DNA from: Odontesthes bonariensis | Lineage: Eukaryota > Chordata > Actinopteri > Atheriniformes > Atherinopsidae | Reading direction: 5' to 3' | NCBI RefSeq assembly: GCF_027942865.1 | Contig: NC_134508.1 | Location: 32,361,466 to 32,425,465, forward strand | Length of the DNA stretch: 64,000 nt | In this document: one piece after another, positions 1 to 11,450 of the stretch | Position numbering within the stretch: the stretch's first letter is position 1 | How the letters are laid out: each line of letters starts with the position of its first letter | The notes under the pieces: generated by a model | What the model was told of the DNA's origin: nothing | The model's database searches: none | The model's input: the letters and a program-made list of their open reading frames with translations, nothing else | Position numbers and translations under genes: made by a program

Positions 1-815
1 TCTTTTGTTTTTTAATCCTTGTAGCTCATGTTAGTCTGCAAACATCCATTGAGTTAGGCACATCACAAGTTGTCAGGCAGTGTTAGGAAGTCAGTTGGTT
101 GTGACTTCAAGCCACCTTCCTCTGACTAAATAAACGTTTTCCTGCAGATTGCATTGTTGGGAACCACACCCTGTCTTGTCTGGCACCTGGAAACAAACAA
201 TGGAAATAAGCTTCCTGAGCCAAATTCTTTTCGCTTTGCGGCCCACAATTCTACACGGTGATTCTTAGCTCAATGAAGTTTCCTTCAGAAATTTCCAGCA
301 AACTAAACATCAACTTTCACCTGAACAATACCTAGATCCACCTTTTAGTCATTTGGAAGTCAGATGGAAAATGTCTGAATCGTCTCAGTAATTAATTTTG
401 AACCGACACTGCCACCTTATGGCAGGAATAAGAACATGCTGGGCAGGCCAACATCAGGCTGGGGGTGAGAGAAACGCAGAGCAACGTGGACGTCAGTAGC
501 CTGCATTTGCATCTGCTAAAGATTTACGGTCATCCATTTGTGTCAAAGCTGCTCTCTTCATAATATACGACCATTAAATTACTCGAAACAAGAAAGTAGT
601 TAGAAAACAGTACTGCAAGAATTTAGTCTTGCTGTGCTTCTTATGAACTTTGCTCATTTTAGTGATGTTGAGCATGACTGCATAACCATGAATGTTATCG
701 TTTAAATTAGGAATGAGCCCAAATTGTCCCTATGGTGGGCTTCCCGGGTTCTGTGCTCCTTGGGGGCTGTTGGTGGCCTGGGTCTGGGGGCCCTCTCGGT
801 CTGCTTCTGATTGCT

Positions 816-837
816 GGGGGGGGGGGGGGGGGGGGGG
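816..837 (+). repeat. Poly-G homopolymer, 22 bases
   Basis: An uninterrupted run of 22 G on the plus strand. Such a run can form quadruplex structure and is prone to length error in sequencing, so the exact length is uncertain. Confidence 0.9.
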
Positions 838-1018
838 ATTGTGGCCCTACACACTGACATTTAAGCATGGTTATTATGTGGGACCATCTATGTGTATTGC
901 ATGTTCATGCACACACACACATTCATTAGCCCAGTAGCATGCTCACTAAGCAGTTGTTGTGCTGTCCTGTGGTTTAAGGTCACCTGTGTATTATATGAGA
1001 TTGCTGCTGCTTGTGCTT

Positions 1019-1050
1019 TTTTTGTTTGTTTGTTTGTTTGTGTGTTTGTT
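1019..1050 (+). repeat. TTTG microsatellite
   Basis: Short tandem TTTG units with one TGTG variant. No associated gene feature. Confidence 0.8.
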
Positions 1051-2216
1051 CTCTGCTTGTCTGCTTACAGGTGCTCCTGGTGCTTCTAAGGCTGGATTCC
1101 CCACAAAAGCGGTGAATTGTCTTCAGTTTTTTTTTTTTTTACAGGTATAGCAGCTGATTGTCTGATTTTTCATTGTTTTTTATGTTTGTCTCTTCATGTT
1201 TCTGTTCCTTTTTTCTCTTCTTCGCTCTCCCTCTCTCTCTGTCCCCCGGTCCGGTTCGGCACTATTATCATATCATGTTAAATATTGTAACAAAAATAAA
1301 TAAATAAAAATGAGGAGTTGATGGGCGTCAAGGGGAGCTTTACATTCATAAAGCTTCCCTTGGCATAGCAAATGTGTTTGGCATAAACGGTATTCAGATT
1401 ACGATTCTGCCGTCATAATGCTGGACAGGACAAGGGATAAAAAAAAAAAGGAATGAGCCCAAATACACGAATTGTTTAGCTGCATGCAGATTGAAGGCAC
1501 CACCTTATCGCACCTTGACACCTGCATCCTTTTCCTCATTTCCGGCTGGTACCATCCAGAAAAATTATTAGCCACGTTTACTGTTTCAATGTCTTGGCTG
1601 ACCAAGGGGCCACCGTGCTGGCTCATTTCCAGATACGCGGATAAAACAAACACATGGTAATGTTATTTGTTCAAGGATAGGAGAACTTGTGCAGTCAGAT
1701 GACCTCCTCTAATTGTTTGAACATATGTCAACACACACCCTTTCGTGAAGCGGGCTGTTTAAACTGTTTTCCCGGTGTGTGTGTGGCTTCCACGCCGCCG
1801 TACTGTGTCAACGGAATTGAAGCTAATAAACACCAATAATCACTAACTTGTACAAAGAGGGAGTAATGATGTTCTGCTGTTCTGTTTCTTCTCAAGTGAA
1901 CCAAAGCGTCCTTCCTTCCCTGCATAAGTGAGTTAGGGTTTTATTTGTGCCTCCACGTGCCTTTTAACAAATAAGTTGTGGTTCTTGACTAAATATATGT
2001 CAAATAAAATAATAATAAAATAAATGTGAAATTTCAGCTTTAACTCATTTGCTGTGTTTAAAAACTGAGCTTTCGTTGATGTTTTTAAGTAAAACGTGTG
2101 CAGCTGCGTGGAAAACACACACAAGCATGCAAACAGTGCCATAAATCCCCGGCGGGAAGTTTTCTGTCAAACCGAAAACACGCGGAGAAAGTGTGACGAG
2201 ACAGACTACATGAAGC

Positions 2217-2222
2217 TTTATT
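2217..2222 (-). terminator. Polyadenylation signal of tnni1
   Basis: TTTATT on the plus strand reads AATAAA on the minus strand, about 120 bases past the troponin I stop codon. That is a normal short 3' UTR distance for this gene family. No closer canonical hexamer was noticed. Confidence 0.7.
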
Positions 2223-2342
2223 CGTTTTAAAAATCATGTTGAAAATACATGGACATTCACTCTGTGACCCCCTCAGATGTGAGTCGTAACTTTCTTTGGG
2301 TGACATGATATGAAAGCAGGTTGCTGATTCAGGAACATCGGT

Positions 2343-3711
2343 TTACTGGCTTTGGCCTTTTGCTGCATCGAACATCTTCTTGCGGCCCTCCATGCCCGAC
2401 ATGGCCTCAACATTCTTCCTCCAGTCACTCACCTCCACTGTCTTCTCCTGCAGGAAGAATATTAGAGAGTAAAAGTCTGACCGTGAAAGTTGAATCCGTT
2501 TCACACTTTTTGTCACTCACAGTGAGAAAAAAACATCCCCCTGAAGACATGATGTTGAAATGCAGGAAACGTCGCTTGTTTGCACAGCTTTGTGTGTATG
2601 TTTTCTCTTTCCTGAACCCACCTTTTCTGCATCCTCTTTCTTGACAGATTTGAGGTTGGCTCGCAGGTCCATAGACACTTTGTGTTTGGAGCCCAGAACG
2701 GAGCGCAGGATGGCGTCAGCGGAGACCCTCACCCTTCTCAAGTTGGGCCTCTTGAACTTCCCTCGCAAGTCCATGACCTTGATGTTCAGGTCTTTAATCT
2801 GTGGAGGAGAATGCAGACGGGAGAGAAGGCAAGTTATTTGACAATTAGATTTCAATTGAGCTTTTAATTAATTAAAGCCGACTGTAAAGTTCACGTGAAA
2901 TTACACGTGAACTATTACAGCTTTGAATATGTGTAAATATGGTTCATACTGTTACCTCTCTGGTGTTGTGCAAGACCTTGGCTTCAATATCGTACCGCTC
3001 CTCGTCAACCACATTGATTTTGGCGTGCAGCTCTTCACACATTGTCTGTATGAAGGGGGGGGGTTAGCTAAAAGCTTTAATCAGAGTAAAATAAACCTAC
3101 TTTTTCAATTTGTCTGTTAAGAGAACAGAGGTAAATAGAAAACAGTACCCGCAGCTCTTCTAATGACATGCCACTGGTCTGTATTGGAGGAGCTTTTTCT
3201 TCGAGGTACTTTTCTTTTTCCTCCTCTTTTTCTACCAGCTCCTGCTCCAGCTCCTCCTTAGCCTTGGCAGCCATCGAGCTCTTTAAAACACCAGAGGCAA
3301 AGTAAGTGTCGGCATTTGATTCCCTCTCTGACTGAAGATGCTATCGATCTGAATGCAGCTCAGAACTCACCTTCAGCATGAGCTTGCGAGAGGCAGAGAT
3401 TTTCGATTTCCGCTGCAAAAAGCACAACATTGAGCTCATAGTTTGATATTTTATACGCCTGTTGCGATCTCATGGTGTCAGTTCTCGTCTAAATGAAGCC
3501 GTGAGTAATGTCTAATTGAATCTTACCTCCGCTCTGTGCATGGAAGAGGGCACAAAAGAAACAGAGTCAACATTTGCATTCAATTATTGATGGCATGAAG
3601 GTTTCTGCCGATAAATCTCGTTTGCTGTATGTAACTGATACTGTCATCTGGAAACGGAAACAATAAGAGGAACACAAGAGGAACACAATATACTTACGCT
3701 TTCTCAGGCAT
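2343..3711 (-). CDS. tnni1: Troponin I, slow skeletal muscle type (complete, 7 coding exons)
   Basis: Inhibitory subunit of the troponin complex on the thin filament. It binds actin-tropomyosin and blocks contraction until Ca-loaded troponin C captures its switch segment. Coding exons in transcription order are 3711-3698, 3533-3527 (7-bp microexon), 3412-3371, 3280-3149, 3045-2956, 2798-2622 and 2447-2343. They have GT-AG borders, sum to 567 bp and give 188 aa plus stop, against 187 aa for human slow TNNI1. Residues about 11-30 ([10 protein letters not shown]) are the TnC-binding helix. Residues 25-100 are the troponin T-binding coiled-coil arm, with [12 protein letters not shown]. Residues 108-119 are the inhibitory peptide, followed by the switch region [15 protein letters not shown]. 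The end, [19 protein letters not shown], is diagnostic of the slow isoform. There is no cardiac-type N-terminal extension. Odd points are Asn114 where human slow TNNI1 has Pro, and the microexon, which is needed to keep frame. Identity is secure; the choice among teleost tnni1 paralogue names is not. Confidence 0.95.
3527..3533 (-). other. tnni1: 7-bp coding microexon of tnni1
   Basis: Minus-strand AGCGGAG lies between a CAG acceptor and a GTAAG donor. It joins the start-codon exon (ending GC) to the exon beginning CGG AAA, giving MPEKAAERKSK. Skipping it would shift the frame, so it should be constitutive. Very small exons at this position are known in troponin I genes. Confidence 0.8.
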
Positions 3712-3731
3712 CTTGGCTATTTCAGTTCTCC
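3712..3731 (-). other. tnni1: 5' UTR part of the tnni1 start-codon exon
   Basis: A minus-strand acceptor (TTGCAG) precedes about 20 untranslated bases before ATG CCT GAG. An in-frame TAG lies 9 bases upstream of the ATG (TAG CCA AG ATG region), so this ATG is the first usable one. Confidence 0.65.
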
Positions 3732-5150
3732 CTGCAAGACAAAAATAAAACCTTATTTCTCTGAAGTGCTCCACCGTAGGGACCACTTGGCTCTAGAGCC
3801 CCAGTGGGTCTTAACTATGATCTCCATTTTAACTCCACTATACATTCATTCCACCAGTGTCGGCTGTATAGATCTTTAAAAAAAGTCTTGAACCACACCT
3901 TATTACATTACAGTTTAGCTACCAAGGAGACAGACTTTGGTTCCCAAAGAGCTGAAGACATTCGAGGTGCCTCAAGACTTTTGTACACTACTGTACCTCA
4001 TATAGATCTTTTAAGGATTTTTATTACAGCCTGCTCTTCCATCACTTGTTTGTCTATGACTTGAGTAAAGAATGGTCAAAAATATTACTGGATGGGACTT
4101 TTTATGTTGGTCATGTGTCTGTCTTTGTTACACGGTACTCATTGGGCCTGCTGGACCAAATCATCCAGTCGCCTCCCAGTGCTGATAGCACAGTTCCAGT
4201 AAAGTGATGGCAGACAGGGAGAAGCATGCTAAGCCCCCAACACTGCAGCTATTCCACATAGATAAGGCTGCCCTCTTTAACCCCCACTTTTCTGCTGGAT
4301 AAAAGGAACAGATATAGACCAGGCCCCGAATTCTCAGAACGGTGCTTTGTGTTGAAGGATTCCCAGTTTCTACTCTCATGAGGAGGATGGAGCAGAAAGA
4401 TAACACACACATGCTCTACATAGCAGAAGTTTATCCACCAGTCAAATTACACACAGCAAAATCCCTTCACAGAAGTCAAAGAAAAGATCAATTTAGAAGC
4501 TAAAACGGGGAAATGTGTGGCTTTTTTGCTTTGCCATTGTTGCTCATCACTGAGCTGGATTAGTCAAATACAAACACAAATTATTTAAAGAAATACTCTG
4601 TCTGCATCAATGCTTAAGTATAATAATGCAAACTCAGAGATGGAGGATTGTCAGAATACTTGCCATCTCCCAAACTTTTAACTTAAATTTAGAGATTATT
4701 TAATCCATTGATGCACTTGAATGGTTTAGTATTATGGTAACTGAATGATAGTTTTTGCGAGGAAATACTGTCTTCAGATGTGGCTATTTGCACTTTTTTC
4801 TTCATCTTCTGTGATGGGGAAACTGAACATCTCTGGGGATTTGGACTGTTGACTTTGACAAAAAGAAACCTCAGCTTTAATTCAGAAACTGAATCTGGGA
4901 ACCTCTCGCTGATAGTTTTTGCTATTTTCTAGCAGATCTATCAAACTGTTATTCAGAGGAAAGAAAAAAACCACAGCGGGTTTGTTGATTATAAGTAGTA
5001 AATCATTAAGTCCTAGGCAGCTGGTCAGACATTTGGTCATATTTTCCTGAAAAGGTATAACTTATTACATCACATCCAAAGTAAAAACCTGCTCTCATAA
5101 CACCGCAAACGCTCACTGCTGGATGTAGCACCAATAGATGTCGGTCTTAC

Positions 5151-5187
5151 CTTTCCGTCTTGATGCTGTGGATGGAGATAGAAACAA
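5151..5187 (-). other. tnni1: Probable noncoding first exon of tnni1
   Basis: A minus-strand GTAAGAC donor directly follows position 5151, about 1.4 kb upstream of the start-codon exon. A leading noncoding exon is usual for troponin I genes. The transcription start (about 5187) is inferred only from distance to the TATA-like motif, so the outer border is approximate. Confidence 0.45.
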
Positions 5188-5214
5188 AGTGATGGAGAGA
5201 AGAATGTACTAGAA

Positions 5215-5221
5215 TATTTAT
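5215..5221 (-). promoter_or_regulatory. TATA-like box, candidate tnni1 core promoter
   Basis: The minus strand reads ATAAATA, roughly 30 bases before the presumed first exon. An A/T-rich MEF2-like sequence (minus CTATTTAAG, 5262-5270) lies just upstream. Muscle genes commonly combine the two, but neither is proven here. Confidence 0.4.
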
Positions 5222-5270
5222 CTCCTGCGCCTGTTTGTCCCTCCTCTCTATCACAAGGAGACTTAAATAG

Positions 5271-7916
5271 AAAGACACACATGCTCACACACCATGAGAG
5301 GAGGTGGTCTCGGTTTAACAGTGATTGTGTGGCTTATGTTGTGTTTACAAATCATTGCTCTACTGTTCCTTATGATAATGCGTGTGAACTCCTGTTATTG
5401 CCAACACAGGATAAGCAACATCCTTGTTGGACATCACATCACGATTCTCAGTCAGTTGTTGATATGAAATAGATATTTATACAATTCTTGATGGGTTTAA
5501 TTTTCTCTCTTTTATCCCGCTTACAGATCAAAGTTCTGCCTGCATCTCCTGGTTCCGTTCATCTTAAACAAATATAAAGTGACCTGTCCTCTCTGAGGCT
5601 GAAGGCTGGTGTGATTAGGATAATCACTGCAGACCATGCTAAGCCAAGGTTTTAAGGAAGGAATGCAGTTTCCACTGTGAATTTGTCCGAAGCCTCAAAA
5701 GTAAACATAGATGAAATGCAGCAACACGTTATGCTGCCACTCTTTGGTTTGAGGTCACAGCTTGTGCGTGTGTACAGTGTGCATGCATTGTGTTTCGTGT
5801 TTGTGCGCACTTGTTTGTCCAAAGAAGAAAGTAAAACGGTCTGTGTGAACGTCCACCTAAATTCTAGGACAGTAAGTCCTTATATTAATCCCAAAAAATG
5901 ACTGTTGTCTGGGTTATGTTTGTGTTACAGATTCAGTCATCGGTTTGTACACTAGTAACACGAAGCTTAGAAGTTTAAAAGTCACTCCTAATACTTCATA
6001 TTGTGATATAGCAGCTTTGATCCCAAAGTAAGCATCAAAAACACAGACGGAGCCTGAAATCTAAGGTTGTAAATCACCAAAGGCTGAGTTCTTCTGGACC
6101 ACAACTGCCACCTGCTGGTAGTATGAGGTCATAACAAGTGAACCACGCTATTAAAATAGATTTTGGTTTCCAGGAGCTTTTGATCCTGTCTCCCGTAAGC
6201 TTTGTGAGGCTGCAGTGAAGTGACTGGGAGGTGAAACAGCATCATGACCTGCAGGCCACAAACTCTGCTATTTATAACAATTTTTTATATTGAAAGTAAG
6301 AGAGTGTCACTGTGCATTATTCAAGCTCACATCAAGAATGAGTCACCACCATTCAGGACCGAGTCAGGACTCGTCCCCTGATTATGATTTGATTTATGAC
6401 ACTGGGATCCAGGCTGTTGACTCAGGGCTGATTATAACTGTATAGATGGTGGCAGGATCAGAAAAGTGCTGTGTGTGTGTTTGACACATTATCTCCAGGA
6501 AAGTGTGGTGACTTGAGCTGTGGGTTTTGTGTTGTTCTGTTCTTTGTTTCCTTGTTTTAGTGTCGTTTTTGGCATTTGGATTTTCATGTTCTATCTGGTT
6601 ACCTTCTGCGTCTTAATTAACTTTACTCACGGTTTAATTTTGAAGAGCTACCCCCTTTTGTACACATTTCTTTTCTTGTTTCACACCAGATCCCAGGCTC
6701 TGGTTGATTAGTCTCCTTTGCTTCGGAAGGTTTCTGACTGAATTAAATGACCTAGAAGTGAATGAGTAGCAGCCCTTAAAATAGCTGTTTGAATTGTCTA
6801 AATTTTAGGGGAAGGAGTCACTGGTGCTTCTTTTATTGCCTCCTTTCGCATAAGAAACACTGGACCATCTTTTATGGAAGAAAGGAGATGGAAGATAGAA
6901 GAAAGAGATTCTAAGTTTTGTTTAAATGAAAGTTCTTTAATTCCTGCACCTGTCTGCCTCCAGAGTGGAGTTTGCATTTGGGTCCACATCTGATACACCC
7001 AACCTACTGTGACATGTATTTACTTGTACTTACGAATGCTAAATGATTATTAAGCAGAAATAGTTTGTCAGTTACACTGCCTGAACTGTCAACATGTGCA
7101 TTAGATGCAGCTGGATTACAAACAGTAGCTCTGTAGGGTAAAAAGGCCTTTGTCCATTTCTTTCACTTGTTTTTGAAGCGGTGTGAATTTCCTCAATTTT
7201 GAGTCTTCTCCAAAATATTTTCTTTGTAACTAATATGACAGCTATTGCTGCTTATTTCAGAGCAATTACACAGTTTATGCTTTTGGAATGAGTTCGAGAC
7301 GCAGCACTTGAAAATATGACGGCCCTGCCCTGCTGAAGAGTATTACACACTTTGCTTGTGACTTAAACACAGAAAGGCAAATCATATTTAGCTTAGCTTT
7401 AGAGATGAGCCTTCTCTGTTGTCCTTCAGTGAGAAAATAGCTTCAGCTGTGTTTTCATACTTACAGTGGGATATTTAGGCTTTATGGTTTGATGATATCA
7501 GCAAGGTCAGAGTTATAATTTTGCTCTACTTGTCGAATCTAAAGTCACGAAAGCTCTGGAACAGATCCCGGATCTCGATTGTAATGCTTCCATATTTGCA
7601 TGGGTTTCTGGTGTAGTCTTGCTGTCTGTGCCAGAACAAACAGCTGCCCCCCACCCTGACACCCACCTCCACCACCACCACAGCTGCCAGCCCCCCCCCC
7701 CCGTCCTCGGGGCGGCCAGAGACAGGACCTGAAACTACGCCTCTGTTGTTCACCACAGCTGGCATTTCGCTCAGTTTAATAATTTGAAGAAGTTGCCAGC
7801 ACAGCCAAAACCACAAAAACATAAACAGATTTCATCTAAGCGGTCACACAGAGAGAACAACAACGGTTGTGCAAAGATCTCAAGAAACACAGAAAACGGT
7901 ACGCTTTTGCAGTATG
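5271..7916. other. tnni1-csrp1 intergenic stretch, no gene seen
   Basis: No exon with family similarity on either strand. In human this interval holds the single-exon gene PHLDA3 (a PH domain of about 127 aa). No open frame here encodes a PH-like protein. A C-rich tract occurs near 7690, and the distal part should contain the csrp1 transcript end. Confidence 0.6.
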
Positions 7917-7922
7917 TTTATT
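7917..7922 (-). terminator. Candidate polyadenylation signal of csrp1
   Basis: TTTATT on the plus strand is AATAAA on the minus strand, about 465 bases beyond the csrp1 stop. This would give a 3' UTR of moderate length. Other weaker hexamers could be used instead. Confidence 0.5.
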
Positions 7923-8387
7923 TAGTGTCAGTCCCAAAAAGCACAACTTCAGCCAGTATGTACATCACTTTATAGTTTAAGCCAGTGTGGAAGCTTTTTT
8001 TTTTTGAGTCAGTCTTGAAATATGGTCTTAGTTTGTTCTTGTTCACTTGAAGTGCTTTTAGATATAAATCAAACTCAACAAAGCGTGGTTATCCCCTTTA
8101 AAATGCAACAGCAGAGTTTAATTTTCAGGCCAACTCATCAAATTCTCAGCTGAAACCCACAATGTGCTCATCCAGACACGGTTACATTTTTTAATGTGAA
8201 GCATGTGTGTACCAGTTTCTAATGCAACACAATCTGTTTGGTGAACGTGTGCAACATGCTGCATGTTCGTTATATCATTGCTTGTTGCCTGTGGCAAAAG
8301 GGGAAAAGGGCAGATATTGACCGAAACGGACTGGAAATATCAGAGCGCCAGAGATACCAGTCCCCACGTGAGCTGAGGCCTCGGGCT

Positions 8388-10462
8388 TCACTTGGAATGA
8401 GCCAGAGCTCCTGCACCCTGACCAAAGCCAAAGCCCTTTGGACCAAAATTCTTTGCGTAGCAACCTGTGAACGAACACATAATGAATGAAAAATTAAGGG
8501 GACAGTGGAAAAAACGCAAACATTTTTTAAGGCACAAATCATTAACCATAACAGATCCACGCGTTCGCTGATTTTTGTCATTTAGTACAACGAAGAATGT
8601 AGATTCAGAACAATGCTGGTATTTTGAGACTGGTTATCTTGTAGCAAGAGTAGCTCTGAATCTTATTAAGGAACAGTCTGTATCAATCACTGATATCTAG
8701 ACTTCGAGTGGGTGACAGCAGCCATTTCAAATCTACTATCCAGCAACAACCTGCATCAGTATCAGCAGGCTCAATTATCTGTGAAAATATGCATCTTTGG
8801 TATCACTCTGAAGATCCCAAATTTTTAATGACGCTAACTTTTGCACTGCACTGTTGCCTTTTCTTGCATTAGGTTATAAGTATGAACCTCAATTTCTCAA
8901 ATGTGTACCTTCAAACTTCTCACAAAACAGCAATTAGAACCTTTGATTCCTCCACTGTCTTATTCCTCATCGCCCTTTTAACCGTACTCTTCCTCTACTT
9001 GGCTTTTATGTCGGCGTTATCCTGTGCAGAAGGACCTTCATTGCGAACATATCGTTTCGAATTACTTGCCTTGTTTATTTGAACAAATATCAGTAACAGA
9101 ATGTTTTATTTATTGTTTTGATTATCATTTAACAGGCAAACAATTTTCTCAATTAAATTATTCAAAAATTCAATATTTCTTCTCTGTTTGATCAGCAGTT
9201 CATAATGTTTAAAAATACTTGTTGTTTCTGCTTGAAAATAATTGAAACAAGTCATCACAAATGTCTCATTGACATGTGAGTTCTGGTTTATGTTCGCAGA
9301 CCTTTACAGTAGATCTCCCCGTCCCTGTCGGCGAGGGTCGTAGACTCCAGGCCTTTACCACATTTGGCACAACGAAAGCAGCCCTTATGCCACGACTGAA
9401 GAGGGAGAAAAGAATTCGTTCCAGCATCTGTCTTGACATGAATCATACATTGATTAAACTGTGTTTTTTTTCTTGCTTACATTGCCTCCCCCGATAACCT
9501 TCTCCGCCGCGTACACGGTTTTCCCACATCTAGGACACACCTCTGAGCCTGCTGTCTTCTGGGCAAACTTTGAGGCGTTTGGATTATTTGTTGGCCGATG
9601 AGCGGCTTGCCTGTCAAAATGAAATGGAATTTAATTAAATGTGGCAAGTGCGGAGGAAAGTACAAGCACCACCACCTGCAAACTTGGCTCTGCTTCCTCC
9701 GTCACAATAGGCTTTAAATCGAGCTCTGAATGATCTGAATGATATTGTCACACACAAAGAGGAGATACAGTAGGAAGGGAAATGTTGCTCACACTTCAGG
9801 CTTGATTCCAAGTCCTTCTCCTGTGTCCATACTCAGCGTTCCCGCTCCACCACCGAAGCCGTAGCCTTTTGGCCCATACTTCTTGCCATAGCAAGATTTG
9901 CAGTAGATTTCGTCCACATGAACAGCGACCGTTGTGCTGTCTAAGTTCTTCTTACAGACCACTTACAACAAAGTGAAGAGGAAAGACAAATGTGTCATCA
10001 TTTTTTGTGTTGGTTCTCAAAAAAAATGAAATGCAGCTTGACTTCCAAAAACAATCCATTTTTGTGACATATCAACAAACTATGTGTGACATTTCAAAGA
10101 AGACAGTGGCATAAGCACACTGTGCTGAGCACGTTTAGATAAACACTCCTTCCTCTGCCATATAAGGAAGACCAAACCTTTGTCTCATTTCCACTGGATC
10201 CAAATAAGGCCTGAAATATCAGAGTGCAAACCTGCGGATGCTCACATCCTTATGTCCATGCCAAATTCTCTACATTCCTTCCTGGCACTTTCTTATGAAT
10301 TAAATGAGGCAGTGGACATAAAAAGCAGATTACTTGAGAATTTAAGTACTTACTGCACAGAAAACAGGATTTGTGCCAGCTCTTCCCCTCGCACTGCACT
10401 TCCTCGGCAAAGTAGACGGTTTTCTGGCAGCAGCCGCACTTGTTTCCTCCTCCAAAAGGCAT
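8388..10462 (-). CDS. csrp1: Cysteine and glycine-rich protein 1, two LIM domains (complete, 5 coding exons)
   Basis: A LIM-only adaptor that binds alpha-actinin and zyxin on actin filaments and acts as a cofactor for muscle gene expression. Coding exons in order are 10462-10354, 9961-9793, 9610-9481, 9395-9302 and 8464-8388, totalling 579 bp. They give 192 aa (human CSRP1 has 193). LIM1 ligands are C9, C12, H30, C33, C36, C39, C57 and C60. LIM2 ligands are C118, C121, H139, C142, C145, C148, C166 and C169. All sixteen zinc ligands with family spacing are present. Each LIM is followed by its glycine-rich repeat ([12 protein letters not shown] and [12 protein letters not shown]). The KKYGPK nuclear signal is at 63-68. 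The C-terminus ALAHSK resembles human ALVHSE. The ATG lies 1 base inside an acceptor, so the 5' UTR is spliced. The last intron's donor (GGTCTGC context) is weak. The csrp1 name over csrp2/csrp3 rests on sequence plus synteny with tnni1 and nav1. Confidence 0.95.
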
Positions 10463-11335
10463 TCTGCAAACACACAGGAGAGCTGCATGTGTACATTTCA
10501 TTCCCATTGTATACATAATGTTAAGATCAGGGTCAGTCGGCAGACAGGCCATCTGCAGCAATCAAGGTCTTGATACAGAAATACCTATAAAAGGAAACGT
10601 TTGCTCTGGTATATTGTTCTCTCTTTGCTCCCTCTTCTTTCAGCCTGCGGGCTGCGGTGGGTGTTAAAGTATTATAAAATGCAAAGTACCTGTCAGCATG
10701 GCTCTGATAGCACAGAACAAATGTAGATAAAACGCCAGACTCTGCACAGACACCACATTGGTTCTTCTTTTCAGTGTATGTTAGTGACAGTGACATCATG
10801 AAATGTTCGAGACTCGTCAATGTGGGGATGACATACGCACAGCAAGGCAATCAGCTTCTCGATCACTAAGGATAAACAGGAAATTCCCTTCGTTTTGTCT
10901 TGTAATCACATGTTAGCGACCCTGACCTCAGACAGCCCAAGGCTTTAACAGATCTGTATATATTTTAAAATACATGCAATACTTTAATGTTAAATAAAAC
11001 TCTCCCTTAATGCTTAAAGCACATTTTTTTAATATTGTGCATGCTCAGGTAAGACGATAACCAAAAATGTTCCTACTTTAGAATTCGGCCTGCTTTCTGT
11101 ATGTGAACTGACACCATCGTTGAGTTATTTAATTAACTCTAAACTATCCGCTGTAAACAGTGTTGCTCTCATTTCTGTACCATGAGTTGTTAGTAGCAAG
11201 AATTCCTGACTTCAGTACCTGACATGTTTAAAAAGAAAACTCAGCCAAACTTTTCAGATCTCAGTAGACACTCGTCCTCACTGCAGCATGAAATTCTGTC
11301 ATTAAGTGTTGAGTCGACCTTTCAGTTAGTCTTAC

Positions 11336-11450
11336 CTGTCCCGAGGTGAAACACTGCTACCGTCTGTGGCTTTTTGATGAAACTAGGAGACGACCGAGTT
11401 GGTAAAAGATGAAGAGAAGCAGAGGGAGGCCGTGTCGACACCAGACTGGA
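11336..11450 (-). other. csrp1: Probable noncoding first exon and promoter-proximal region of csrp1
   Basis: A minus-strand GTAAGAC donor sits at 11335, directly after a CTCGGGACAG exon end, in the position expected for the csrp1 leader exon about 0.87 kb upstream of the start-codon exon. A GC-box-like CCGCCC lies upstream (minus strand, near 11495). No TATA box was seen, so the start site and outer border are estimates. Confidence 0.45.

Larger units (their letters stand above)
1..2216. other. Left-edge intergenic stretch, no gene seen
   Basis: No coding exon with splice sites or family similarity was found on either strand. The open frames here are short and low in complexity. The stretch holds a 22-base G homopolymer (816-837), a short CA run near 907-920, a TTTG-type run (1021-1050) and T/A-rich tracts. 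In human the next gene beyond TNNI1 is LAD1, and no trace of it was recognised. Confidence 0.6.

Noticed and set aside
3974..4004. CAAGACTTTTGTACAC here and its near reverse complement at 63908-63932
   Set aside because: Resembles ends of a Tc1-like family, but each is too short, and they are too far apart, to define an element.
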